From UBA6165 sp044233745 (GTDB taxonomy: Bacteria; Bacteroidota; Bacteroidia; Flavobacteriales_D; Crocinitomicaceae): 49,603 nt of DNA. Both the position numbers and the translations under genes were made by a program. The notes beneath the pieces were generated by a model. That model saw nothing but the letters and a program-made list of their open reading frames with translations. It was not told the origin of the DNA and searched no databases. Positions 8,611 through 15,449 of the stretch are shown piece after piece; positions within the stretch are counted from its first letter, which is position 1, and the number at the start of each line of letters is the position of its first letter. The stretch lies in NCBI GenBank assembly GCA_044233745.1, contig JBIIJN010000011.1, positions 1-49,603 on the forward strand. The letters run 5' to 3'.

Positions 8611-8706
8611 TCTCGCCCTTACAGGGCTGGTTGGTGAAGGTGCATATGTCTGTTTTTTGCGACGGACTTTGCCCGTCGTTGATATATGTTGCCCTTTCAG
8701 GGCTAG
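8611..8706. repeat. REP-like palindromic repeat module
   Basis: Two direct copies of a small palindrome, GCCCTTACAGGGCT (8615-8628) and GCCCTTTCAGGGCT (8691-8704), flank a third hairpin CGACGG ... CCGTCG (8660-8678). The layout resembles bacterial interspersed mosaic elements. It lies between the convergent E1 and folK genes and could also help end both transcripts. Confidence 0.6.
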
Positions 8707-8739
8707 GAGTTAAAGTGTTTGGGCGTTTCATGCCATTTC

Positions 8740-9201
8740 TTATGATCTCTCAAGAAGATTTATGTTGCTCATCCTCAACGGATCAACAAAATCACCTGCA
8801 ATTTCCTTAAGCGGAATCAACACAAAATCGCGATTGAAAATTTCGGGGTGTGGAATGGTGAGTTCTAGTGAAACAAGAATTTGTTTTCCATAATACAAGA
8901 TGTCTAAATCGATGGTTCTGGAGCTGTAGTTTTTGTTTTGGCTTTTGGATTTCCGACCCAATTTCTTTTCAATTTCTTGTAGATTTAGCAATAGCGCTCT
9001 GGGCGACAAATCTGTTTTAATTTCAATAACCGCATTCAGGAAATTAGTCTCAGATTCGAAGCCGAAAGGTTCCGTTTCGATGATGCTTGATGCGTTTATC
9101 AATTCACCAAAAGTCTGAATTGCCGCGATGGCTTTATCCATAAAATCCTTGCGGGGTTCTATGTTGGAGCCGAGAGCAATAAAAACACGTTCTTGATGCA
9201 T
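8740..9201 (-). CDS. folK: 2-amino-4-hydroxy-6-hydroxymethyldihydropteridine pyrophosphokinase
   Basis: Transfers pyrophosphate from ATP to 6-hydroxymethyl-7,8-dihydropterin in folate synthesis; cytosolic. 153 aa, normal length. Conserved motifs: the N-terminal FIALGSNIEPR, ETEPFGFESETNFLNAVIEI around residues 42-61, and the signature RTIDLDILYYG near residue 95, whose Asp pair binds the two magnesium ions, followed by IPHPEIFNRDFVLIPL. Divergent from the metallophosphoesterase gene. Back-to-back -7 elements lie in the 71-bp gap. Confidence 0.95.
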   Translation of the reverse strand: MHQERVFIALGSNIEPRKDFMDKAIAAIQTFGELINASSIIETEPFGFESETNFLNAVIEIKTDLSPRALLLNLQEIEKKLGRKSKSQNKNYSSRTIDLDILYYGKQILVSLELTIPHPEIFNRDFVLIPLKEIAGDFVDPLRMSNINLLERS

Positions 9202-9236
9202 GAAAAGGATTTCTTTGATTTTTCAAAACAATTCGA

Positions 9237-9244
9237 CAAAAGTA
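9237..9244 (-). promoter_or_regulatory. -7 element for folK
   Basis: Minus-strand TACTTTTG, 35 nt upstream of the folK ATG, only 5 bp from the divergent plus-strand element at 9250-9257. Confidence 0.5.
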
Positions 9245-9249
9245 TTCGT

Positions 9250-9257
9250 TAGTTTTG
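9250..9257 (+). promoter_or_regulatory. -7 element for the metallophosphoesterase gene
   Basis: TAGTTTTG followed by CA, 15 nt before the ATG at 9273. Together with 9237-9244 it forms a back-to-back promoter pair. Confidence 0.5.
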
Positions 9258-9272
9258 CACTAACACAAAATC

Positions 9273-10496
9273 ATGAGAATAATTCCCGTATTAATTATAG
9301 TTGCCATCTTCTTTTTGGTGGATATCTACATCTATCGCAGCCTTGGAAAAACGCAGACCAAACGTTGGATAAAACTTTTGTTTCCCATTTCATCATTGGT
9401 GCATTTGACGGTGTACACGCTTTATTTTTTGATGTTCGCCAAAGGGCAGTTATACGCACCTTATTTGATGAATTTATTGGTTGGCATCACGTTTTTGCTT
9501 TTTGTAGGGAAGCTGTTTACTGTAATCATATTGGTATCCGAACGCATTGGCAATGTACTGCTTTTTTTCCGAAACTGGATCAGTCCAAAAAGAGAAACGG
9601 TGCTGCCATCGCGACGAAAATTTGTGCGCAATGTATCGCTTGGTGCCGCTGCGTTGCCATTCGTTTCTGGTATTTTCGGTCTTATAATCGGGAAATATTT
9701 ATACAAAGTGAATGAAGTCAAATTAAAATCCAAAAAACTGCCCAAGGCATTTGCGGGACTGCGGGTGGTGCAAATTTCGGATTTCCATGCAGGCAGCTTC
9801 GATTGGTTTGAACAAGTGAAAGAAGGCATGCAAATGATTAACGATTTGAAACCCGATTTAATTTTGTTTACCGGAGATTTGGTGAATAACCGAACCAATG
9901 AAGTGCTGCCTTTTCAAGAATTGTGGACCAATTTAGAATCGAAATATGGCAAATTTGCGGTTTTGGGCAACCACGATTATGGCGACTATGTGCCTTGGGA
10001 TTCAGAAAAAGAGCGTGAGGAGAACATGAACCAAATGAAGCGATTTTATTCAGAAACGGGATTCAAACTTTTGATGAATGAGCACCAAATGATTGATATT
10101 GAGGGAGAAAAAATAGCTCTAGTTGGTGTAGAAAATTGGGGAACGGGTCGCTTTCCGAAATATGGAGATTTGCCTAAGGCTTTAAAAGGAATTGATGAAA
10201 ACAGCTTTAAAATCTTACTTTCTCATGACCCTGATCACTGGAAATTTGAAGTAAAATCATTTCCAACACCAATCGACCTAACTTTGAGCGGACACACACA
10301 TGGTGCGCAGTTTGGTGTTCCCATTCCCTTCAAAGGCAAATGGAGTCCTGCGAGTTGGCGCTACGATTATTGGCGCGGCTTGTACCAAGAAAAAGATCGT
10401 AACTTGTATGTGAATACGGGCTTTGGATTTTTGGGATATCCAGGTAGAATCAACATGGCGCCAGAGATTACTTTGTTCGTTTTAGACGAAGCCTAA
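9273..10496 (+). CDS. Membrane-anchored metallophosphoesterase
   Basis: Calcineurin-like phosphoesterase of the YaeI/YkuE type. 407 aa. Three predicted membrane segments (about 3-21, 38-55, 63-88) precede a fourth hydrophobic stretch (about 120-140) that directly follows SRRKF (113-117), which resembles a twin-arginine motif. The catalytic domain has all metal-binding motifs: DFH (170-172), GDLV, GNHD, the SHDPDH segment and GHTHG. The substrate is unknown; some relatives act on UDP-diacylglucosamine or on nucleotides, so a lipid or envelope role is possible. The stop codon abuts the ATG of the AlkB-like gene. Confidence 0.88.
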   Translation: MRIIPVLIIVAIFFLVDIYIYRSLGKTQTKRWIKLLFPISSLVHLTVYTLYFLMFAKGQLYAPYLMNLLVGITFLLFVGKLFTVIILVSERIGNVLLFFRNWISPKRETVLPSRRKFVRNVSLGAAALPFVSGIFGLIIGKYLYKVNEVKLKSKKLPKAFAGLRVVQISDFHAGSFDWFEQVKEGMQMINDLKPDLILFTGDLVNNRTNEVLPFQELWTNLESKYGKFAVLGNHDYGDYVPWDSEKEREENMNQMKRFYSETGFKLLMNEHQMIDIEGEKIALVGVENWGTGRFPKYGDLPKALKGIDENSFKILLSHDPDHWKFEVKSFPTPIDLTLSGHTHGAQFGVPIPFKGKWSPASWRYDYWRGLYQEKDRNLYVNTGFGFLGYPGRINMAPEITLFVLDEA

Positions 10497-11111
10497 ATGC
10501 TTTTCCAAGAACCCATTGAATTTAGAGAAGCGGGTGCAAATGTCATTTACTATCCTGATTTTTTGGATGCCCATAATGCGCTTGATTTCTTTGAAAAGTT
10601 GGAAAACGAACTCCACTGGCAACCCGACACCCTAAAAATTTTCGGGAAAACCATCACAACAGCGCGGCTTTATGCTTGGCATGGCGATGAAGCTTTCGAC
10701 TATGCCTATTCAGGAAAATCGCGCATCGCCGAGCATTGGACCCCTACTCTACACGAAATCAAAAAAGCTGTTGAGGAAAAAACTGGAGTTTCGTTTAATT
10801 GTTGTTTGCTGAACTATTACGCCGATGGCACACAAGGTATGGCTTGGCACAGCGACGATGAGAAAGTGATGCAGGAAAATGGCATAATCGCCTCTATAAG
10901 TTTGGGTGCGGATAGATTCTTTGAATTCAAACACAAAACACTGGACATCCGCCAAAAAATCTTGCTCGAAAACGGCAGTTTATTGGTTATGCAGGGCGAA
11001 ACACAGAAGTATTATTTACATCAATTACCCAAAAGCAAAAAAGTGCAAGAAGCAAGGATTAATTTGACTTTTAGGAGGTTTGAGGAAGGAGATAAACACC
11101 ATAGGAATTGA
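10497..11111 (+). CDS. AlkB-type 2-oxoglutarate/Fe(II) dioxygenase
   Basis: Probable oxidative demethylase that repairs alkylated DNA or RNA bases. 204 aa. The iron facial triad is visible: His118 and Asp120 in WHSDDEK and His175 in YYLHQLP. The 2-oxoglutarate-binding arginines are in ARINLTFR (187 and 193), preceded by the typical NCCLLNYYADG segment. The shape matches the small AlkB homologues (ALKBH2/3-like) of Bacteroidota. The ATG directly follows the upstream stop with zero spacing, so translation is coupled to the metallophosphoesterase, though no functional link is obvious. Confidence 0.92.
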   Translation: MLFQEPIEFREAGANVIYYPDFLDAHNALDFFEKLENELHWQPDTLKIFGKTITTARLYAWHGDEAFDYAYSGKSRIAEHWTPTLHEIKKAVEEKTGVSFNCCLLNYYADGTQGMAWHSDDEKVMQENGIIASISLGADRFFEFKHKTLDIRQKILLENGSLLVMQGETQKYYLHQLPKSKKVQEARINLTFRRFEEGDKHHRN

Positions 11112-11244
11112 TGCAACAAAAGGCGAGCTCGATCAAAAAAGAAATTTGCAGGAATTAGATGCCTTGTTTTATTTAGATTCGTTTGATGGAAAGCCGCTGA
11201 ATATGTTGAATGTTTGTTTATGGTGTAGCGAGCACTAGAATTTT

Positions 11245-11252
11245 TACCTTTG
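11245..11252 (+). promoter_or_regulatory. -7 element for the RNase H gene
   Basis: TACCTTTG, 16 nt upstream of the ATG at 11269. The preceding 11112-11244 contains no credible gene. Confidence 0.5.
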
Positions 11253-11268
11253 TCGGACAATTAATTTT

Positions 11269-11904
11269 ATGGCCAAAAAGCAAAAATTCTACGTGGTTTG
11301 GGAAGGAACGGAAACGGGCGTTTTCACTTCGTGGGATGCTTGTAAACGAGCGATTAGTGGGTATAGCGGTGCTAAATATAAGTCCTTTGAGAACAAGGCG
11401 CAGGCTGAATATGCTTTTGAAGGCGTTTACGAAGAATATGTCGGTCAAGACACCCGCGACTCCGGTTTGAGCACTGAAAAACTAAAGAAAATTGGTCAGC
11501 CGAATATGAATGCCATCGCTGTTGATGCTGCGTGTAGTGGCAATCCGGGTTTGATGGAATACCAGGGCGTGGATGTGCAAACCAAGGCAACGCTATTTAA
11601 AATGGGTCCCTTTGAGGAAAGCACCAATAATGTGGGCGAATTTTTGGCTTTGGTGCATGCAGCGGCCATGATGAAAAAAAACGGTGATCCTCGACCGATT
11701 TACAGCGATAGTGAAACGGCCATTGGTTGGGTGAAGAAGAAAAAATGCAACACCAAACTGCCTCGCTCCAACAAAAATTTTGAAAGTTTTGTTTTAGTTG
11801 ACCGAGCTGAAAAATGGCTCAAAGAAAACATCATCAGCAATCCTATAGTGAAATGGGAAACCAAAGCTTGGGGCGAAATTCCTGCGGATTTTGGAAGGAA
11901 GTGA
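11269..11904 (+). CDS. Viroplasmin-domain ribonuclease H
   Basis: Cleaves the RNA strand of RNA-DNA hybrids. 211 aa. The N-terminal viroplasmin/HBD domain (about 4-50: KFYVVWEGTETGVFTSWDAC and SGYSGAKYKSF) binds hybrids and is joined to an RNase H fold. The four acidic catalytic positions are present: Asp86 in AVDAACSGNPG, Glu124 in NNVGEFLAL, Asp147 in YSDSETA, and Asp207 in EIPADFGRK. Cytosolic, no signal. Monocistronic, with a promoter just upstream. The downstream gap contains a MITE-like inverted repeat. Confidence 0.93.
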   Translation: MAKKQKFYVVWEGTETGVFTSWDACKRAISGYSGAKYKSFENKAQAEYAFEGVYEEYVGQDTRDSGLSTEKLKKIGQPNMNAIAVDAACSGNPGLMEYQGVDVQTKATLFKMGPFEESTNNVGEFLALVHAAAMMKKNGDPRPIYSDSETAIGWVKKKKCNTKLPRSNKNFESFVLVDRAEKWLKENIISNPIVKWETKAWGEIPADFGRK

Positions 11905-11957
11905 TTTCAGGTCCTATCTTCAAAATACAGCTTAAACAATTGTAATTCAGTTTTTAA

Positions 11958-12112
11958 CCACATAGTTACATAGGTTTTTATAATGAGAACGTCTTAGATG
12001 CCTCAGCATTTCACATAGTGATTGAATGGAAAATTCATTGGTCAATGGCTAATGTGGCACGTCTTGATGTCTATGCACGACTAACGGTCTGCACGCCTAG
12101 GTAACTATGTGG
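11958..12112. repeat. MITE-like element with 17-bp terminal inverted repeats
   Basis: Ends are CCACATAGTTACATAGG (11958-11974) and CCTAGGTAACTATGTGG (12096-12112), inverted copies with one mismatch. The 155-bp element holds no ORF; its centre folds as AATG ... CATT with CACATAG / CTAATGTG around it, so most of it is an imperfect palindrome. It fills most of the 307-bp gap between the convergent RNase H and T9SS genes. Confidence 0.6.
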
Positions 12113-12142
12113 AAACATATTCGATAAAAGCGCTATTAAAAC

Positions 12143-12171
12143 AAAAAAAAGAGGACTCCGAAAAGCCCTCT
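12143..12171 (-). terminator. Terminator of the duplicated-domain T9SS protein gene
   Basis: Stem AGAGG ... CCTCT (12150-12171) with the sub-stem CT/AG. On the minus strand it is followed by a run of T residues. It lies 40 nt after the stop codon. Confidence 0.75.
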
Positions 12172-12211
12172 AGTTCTAAATTTCATGATGTATTGGGGTA
12201 CCCAAACAACC

Positions 12212-13447
12212 TTATTCTTTCACCAATTTTATCGTTCTGGTTTGATTCTCTGAGGTGATTTCAAGGAAATAAACACCTGCTGGATAATTTGAGGCATCAA
12301 TTGAAATCGTTTGTTGCATGTTGCTGTTCATATTGCCCAAAATTTTGCCTTGAACATCTATAATTTGAATCGTGAAATCAGCGCTTGAGGCATTGGTCAG
12401 CGTCCATGAATCTTGAGCTGGATTTGGGTAAACCGAAATATTGTTCAACAGTTCATTGGCCTCGATTGAAAGTCCAGGATTTGTTTCATCTCCGAGTTGA
12501 ATGTCATCGAAATAATATACTTCACCATTCCCAATATTCCCAAAATTAAACATGAAAAGCATTTGGTTGTTGGTACCACCGATCAATCCTGTGAAATCGA
12601 ATTCTAAGGTTTCCCATTGACCGGTAACAGTAGTAACTGCGCTCACTTCAACAGGTGTTCCGCCTTCAAATTTCACCAAAATTGGATGACCAACAGGCTG
12701 CGTGCAATACACTTTCATGGACAAAACTGAATTGACTGAAAAATCAATAGGCGCAGATAAAGTAATTCTACTTCCGGCAAAAGGTCCTCCAGCAGGTCTT
12801 GTCAATTGACCAACAAAAGCGCTGGTATTGATTCCCGTAGGAAAAGGATTGGCCACTCTGGCACCGATTGCTCCATCAAAATCGCCCACTGTAACAGGTG
12901 TTTCAAAATTTATGGGCAATTCAACGATGTTTTCCTCGGGGATGCTACTGATCAACTCGATATCATCGAAAAAATATTCAGCTCCATTGCCTGGTGCGCC
13001 TGCGTTGAACATAAAAAGCATTTGATTATTGGTGCCTGCATTTTGTCCTGTGAAATTGAAGTACATCGTTTCCCACTGACCAGAAGTAGTTGTTACAGAG
13101 CTACTTTCAAAGGGTGTGCCTCCTTCAAATTTACAGATGATGTTGTATCCAGCTGGTTGTGTTGAGTACACTTTGACAGCCAAAATTGGGTTCACAGAAA
13201 AGTTTAATGGCGCGGCAAGAATAATTCTGCTACCCGCCCAATTGGACGTAATATTTGTAGGACGAACGAGTTTTCCAACCGTGTTACTCGTGTTGATGCC
13301 GGTCATCGATGGATTTGACACCACCGAACCAATAGCATTATCGAAAGCATCAACAGCTACAGGTGTTTCAAAATTTATAGGCAAAGAAACTTGTGCAAAT
13401 CCTATCGAAATAGAAAAAGCCAATGCGGATAAAATAATTTTTTTCAT
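12212..13447 (-). CDS. Secreted protein with two tandem beta-sandwich repeats and T9SS type A sorting domain
   Basis: 411 aa from the ATG at 13447, chosen because it begins a standard signal peptide (MKKIILSALAFSISIGFAQ); an upstream in-frame ATG at 13483 adds an unlikely 12 residues. The mature part is two copies of a domain of about 145 residues, each starting LPINFETPV and ending in FFDDIEL or YFDDIQL, with shared motifs INTS, GSRI, FEGGTP, GQWET and GTNNQMLFMFN. These look like carbohydrate-binding-type beta sandwiches. The C-terminal 75 or so residues (VYPNPAQDSWTL ... GVYFLEITSENQTRTIKLVKE) are a T9SS sorting domain, so it is exported and surface-attached or released. Ligand unknown. 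Confidence 0.88.
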   Translation of the reverse strand: MKKIILSALAFSISIGFAQVSLPINFETPVAVDAFDNAIGSVVSNPSMTGINTSNTVGKLVRPTNITSNWAGSRIILAAPLNFSVNPILAVKVYSTQPAGYNIICKFEGGTPFESSSVTTTSGQWETMYFNFTGQNAGTNNQMLFMFNAGAPGNGAEYFFDDIELISSIPEENIVELPINFETPVTVGDFDGAIGARVANPFPTGINTSAFVGQLTRPAGGPFAGSRITLSAPIDFSVNSVLSMKVYCTQPVGHPILVKFEGGTPVEVSAVTTVTGQWETLEFDFTGLIGGTNNQMLFMFNFGNIGNGEVYYFDDIQLGDETNPGLSIEANELLNNISVYPNPAQDSWTLTNASSADFTIQIIDVQGKILGNMNSNMQQTISIDASNYPAGVYFLEITSENQTRTIKLVKE

Positions 13448-13483
13448 GATTTTTTTGATTTTGATACATATTCTTAAAATCAA

Positions 13484-13724
13484 CTTTTTGTAAAAAATAC
13501 ATTAAGCATCGATAAAAGTAGTTTATTAAATTCAGGGGGCAAAATAAATATCAAATAAATCCCATAAAAAAACTTGGTGTCATCTACTCAAACAAAACAT
13601 AAGATATTGATTATCGGTTTAATAATTTCATTTATGAAGGCATGCATTCAAGTTCATCAAAAACCCATTGTAAGTTCAAATAAAACAATAAAATCAATCA
13701 AAAATAGTCTTTATTCGAGGGCAT
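13484..13724. other. Intergenic stretch without a recognised gene
   Basis: AT-rich, no credible ORF. It should hold the promoter of the T9SS gene to its left, but only an imperfect match (TTATTTTG on the minus strand, about 13541-13548) is visible. Confidence 0.5.
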
Positions 13725-13772
13725 AAAAAACGCCCTACTTCGCTCCTCCTGACGTCGGAGCTTCGTAGGGCG
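13725..13772 (-). terminator. Palindromic terminator downstream of the GIY-YIG gene
   Basis: Minus strand: CGCCCTACGAAGCTCC, a short loop region, then GGAGCGAAGTAGGGCG followed by six T residues. The stem has a 3-nt internal mismatch (GAA facing GAA). It is nearly identical to the hairpin at 14229-14268 that ends the tmRNA gene. Confidence 0.75.
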
Positions 13773-13836
13773 AACCCTTTATAAAAATCGTTACCTCGGA
13801 GCTTCATAGGGCGAACCCTTTATAAAAATCGTTTAT
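13755..13836. repeat. 41-bp tandem repeat, two copies
   Basis: Copies at 13755-13795 and 13796-13836 share GGAGCTTCxTAGGGCGAACC and the following TTTATAAAAATCGTT, differing inside the core only at G/A (position marked x). The right copy includes the last codons and stop of the GIY-YIG gene; the left copy includes one arm of the palindromic terminator. So both repeat and gene end derive from the same unit. Confidence 0.8.
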
Positions 13837-14056
13837 TACTGAAAGCCTTTCCCGAACCAGATTTTAAATATTTCTCAAAAGCAAAAGCCTTATATTTATC
13901 TGAAAACGCAATATAAGTGACTAGCTCAATTGGCAATCTAGTCGAAGTATAAAGAACTTCCCCTCTATTATGGCAAATCAGTCGATTTTCAATATTTGAG
14001 GTGCAGCCGGTATAAGTTGTTTCATCACAACAACGAAGTAAGTAAACATAATGCAT
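13820..14056 (-). CDS. Small GIY-YIG nuclease family protein
   Basis: 78 aa, about the length of the minimal GIY-YIG domain. Visible motifs: YVYLL (3-7) and TYTGCTSN (14-21) as the GIY and YIG strands, with YTG in place of YIG, then RLICHNRG with the conserved Arg, and FEKYLKSGSGKAF near the C-terminus with the metal-binding Glu. Such stand-alone proteins are common in Bacteroidota; biological role unknown. It sits between the tmRNA terminator and a near-identical terminator, and its own 3' end is part of a 41-bp tandem repeat, which suggests a mobile cassette. Active-site residues look intact. Confidence 0.85.
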   Translation of the reverse strand: MHYVYLLRCCDETTYTGCTSNIENRLICHNRGEVLYTSTRLPIELVTYIAFSDKYKAFAFEKYLKSGSGKAFSNKRFL

Positions 14057-14086
14057 ATCATAACTTGTTTTTCAATTTGCAATGTT

Positions 14087-14094
14087 CAAATATA
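14087..14094 (-). promoter_or_regulatory. -7 element for the GIY-YIG gene
   Basis: Minus-strand TATATTTG, 30 nt upstream of the ATG at 14056. No matching -33 TTG. Confidence 0.4.
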
Positions 14095-14187
14095 AGAATT
14101 TAGATAAAAAATTGAGCGGAATCACTCGTCGGTTTATCAAAGCTTCCATTATTCTCCCGGACGGCGTCCACCGAAGCCCGAAGAAGA

Positions 14188-14318
14188 TGGCATAGTATGC
14201 TTTGTTTGGGTTCGATAATAAAAAAAAAGCCCTACTTCGCTCCTCGTTACCTCGGAGCTTCGTAGGGCGAAGGTGGAGCCGGAGGGAATCGAACCCTCGT
14301 CCAAACAAAGTACGCCAT
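14188..14318. repeat. Inverted copy of the tmRNA 3' segment around the terminator
   Basis: The plus strand at about 14188-14216 reads ATGGCATAGTATGCTTTG then TTTGGGTTCGAT. The reverse complement of 14288-14318, which is the tmRNA 3' part, reads ATGGCGTACTTTGTTTG then GACGAGGGTTCGAT. Apart from two short gaps the arms match, and they flank the terminator hairpin at 14229-14268. So the left arm looks like an inverted, shortened duplicate of the tmRNA T-arm region. Confidence 0.55.
14219..14268 (-). terminator. tmRNA terminator
   Basis: Minus strand: GCCCTACGAAGCTCC, a loop, then GGAGCGAAGTAGGGC followed by at least eight T residues. It begins 3 nt after the tmRNA 3' end. Confidence 0.85.
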
Positions 14319-14674
14319 GACTTTCTACATGCTTATTTTGTGATTGGTTTTCGTCGAGAAGTTGGACACAAACACCCGAATTTCTCGCTTAGCTTCTATT
14401 GTCTCGTACTTGCTTAGAGGCATCACAAATACCAACCCTTTTTGGATGATGTCTCAGTTCCTCGGCAGAAAGGGTCACCGCCTTGGAGAGACAACTCGTC
14501 CCTCTTACTATTATTCGGAGTGGATTAAGCTAGAGGCAAATTTGCGACTAAGCTGCGAGAGCGTATGACGTGTTGTCATTTATTGTTCATGCCATGAGAT
14601 TAACGAGCTACAACATAACGCTCGACATGCTGACACCATGAGGTCTCATTTGCTGTCAAATCCAGGTCGGCCCC
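14272..14674 (-). ncRNA. ssrA: Transfer-messenger RNA (tmRNA)
   Basis: Rescues stalled ribosomes and adds a degradation tag. On the minus strand the 5' end is GGGGCCGACCTGGATTTGAC, which pairs through GGGGCCG with CGGCTCC at the 3' end (14275-14281). The T arm reads GGACGAGGGTTCGATTCCCTCC. The tag frame ends with codons for NDNTSYALAA then TAG (about 14547-14579); the YALAA ending is standard, but the resume codon (probably Asp or the Asn before it) is not certain. The 3' end is encoded as ACCT, so the terminal A of CCA must be added after transcription. About 400 nt, one piece, not circularly permuted. Confidence 0.95.
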
Positions 14675-14744
14675 AGTAATTTGTCTTTGCAAGCTTAGGT
14701 CAAATAAATGAAGTATGCACTTTATACTTGAAAAAATCAGCATG

Positions 14745-14752
14745 CAAAGATA
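14745..14752 (-). promoter_or_regulatory. tmRNA promoter -7 element
   Basis: Minus-strand TATCTTTG followed by CA, 70 nt upstream of the mature tmRNA 5' end. A TTG at 14775-14777 is a possible -33 element with a 22-nt spacer. The same octamer occurs in the tandem promoters at the left edge of the window. Confidence 0.6.
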
Positions 14753-14869
14753 CGGATAAGCACACAGACATAAACAATTGAAAACAATATTTTAGCATCA
14801 AACCACAATTATTTTGCTAACGGCCAAAAGCTAACGGCCAATTGCCAACCTTACAATTGAAATTAATAC

Positions 14870-14877
14870 TACTTTTG
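14870..14877 (+). promoter_or_regulatory. -7 element of the 14.9-19.5 kb operon
   Basis: TACTTTTG followed by CA, 17 nt before the ATG at 14895. Upstream is a short direct repeat, GCTAACGGCCAA, at 14816-14827 and 14830-14841. Confidence 0.55.
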
Positions 14878-14894
14878 CACGCTAATTTTTCGCT

Positions 14895-15449
14895 ATGAGT
14901 GCTTACAAATTCAGGGTACTTTTGGATACCGAGAACGATACCGAAATTTTTCGTGATATTGTGATCGACCAAAAAGCCAATTTTGAACTATTTTACCAGG
15001 CAATCACAACTGCTTTTGATTTCAAAAATGAGCAGATGGCCTCTTTCTATGTCAGCAATGATGAATGGGACAAAGGCGAAGAAATTTCTTTGGTGGATGT
15101 TAATTTCGACCCTGATGCTGAACCAGTTGGCTTGATGAACAACTTGAATTTGGAAGACCGCGTTCAATCCAGCGACCAAAAATTCATCTTAGTACACGAC
15201 TTCTTGAGCATGTGGATTTTTCTTTGTGAATTGCAAGAAATTGTTGATGAAAAAGTTGAAATACCGTATGTTGCATTGGCCATCGGAAAAGCTCCAGATG
15301 AAAATAGTCGCCAAGATTTTGAAAATTTCGAGGAAGAATATGGTCTGGATGAAGAAGACGAATTCGGAGATGATGATTTCAATGATGAAGATTATGACGC
15401 CGACGACTTCAATGAAGGATTTGAGCAATACGACGAATACGACTATTGA
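14895..15449 (+). CDS. Plasmid pRiA4b ORF-3-like domain protein
   Basis: 184 aa of the IS1096 passenger/pRiA4b ORF-3 family, recognised by the pattern YKFRVLLD ... FRDIVID ... FELFYQAITTAFDF ... ASFYVSNDEWDKGEEI. Biochemical function unknown. The last 40 or so residues are an extreme acidic tail rich in Asp, Glu and Tyr, which resembles DNA mimics or interaction tails. No signal peptide. It heads an operon with a methyltransferase, two lipoproteins and menaquinone genes; its stop overlaps the next start by one base. Despite the family name, nothing here indicates a plasmid or transposon. Confidence 0.75.
   Translation: MSAYKFRVLLDTENDTEIFRDIVIDQKANFELFYQAITTAFDFKNEQMASFYVSNDEWDKGEEISLVDVNFDPDAEPVGLMNNLNLEDRVQSSDQKFILVHDFLSMWIFLCELQEIVDEKVEIPYVALAIGKAPDENSRQDFENFEEEYGLDEEDEFGDDDFNDEDYDADDFNEGFEQYDEYDY

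Noticed and set aside
9200..9715. 171-aa plus-strand ORF overlapping the metallophosphoesterase
   Set aside because: It is another frame of the metallophosphoesterase membrane region, with no family match, and starts inside folK's upstream region.
11111..11244. Short ORF after the AlkB-like gene
   Set aside because: Runs only about 15 codons from its ATG before a stop, without motif.
14072..14308. 78-aa minus-strand ORF starting MFGRGFDSLRLH
   Set aside because: Its first residues translate the tmRNA T-arm and acceptor end and it then reads through the terminator hairpin. It is not a gene, but it shows how the tmRNA flank can be misannotated.
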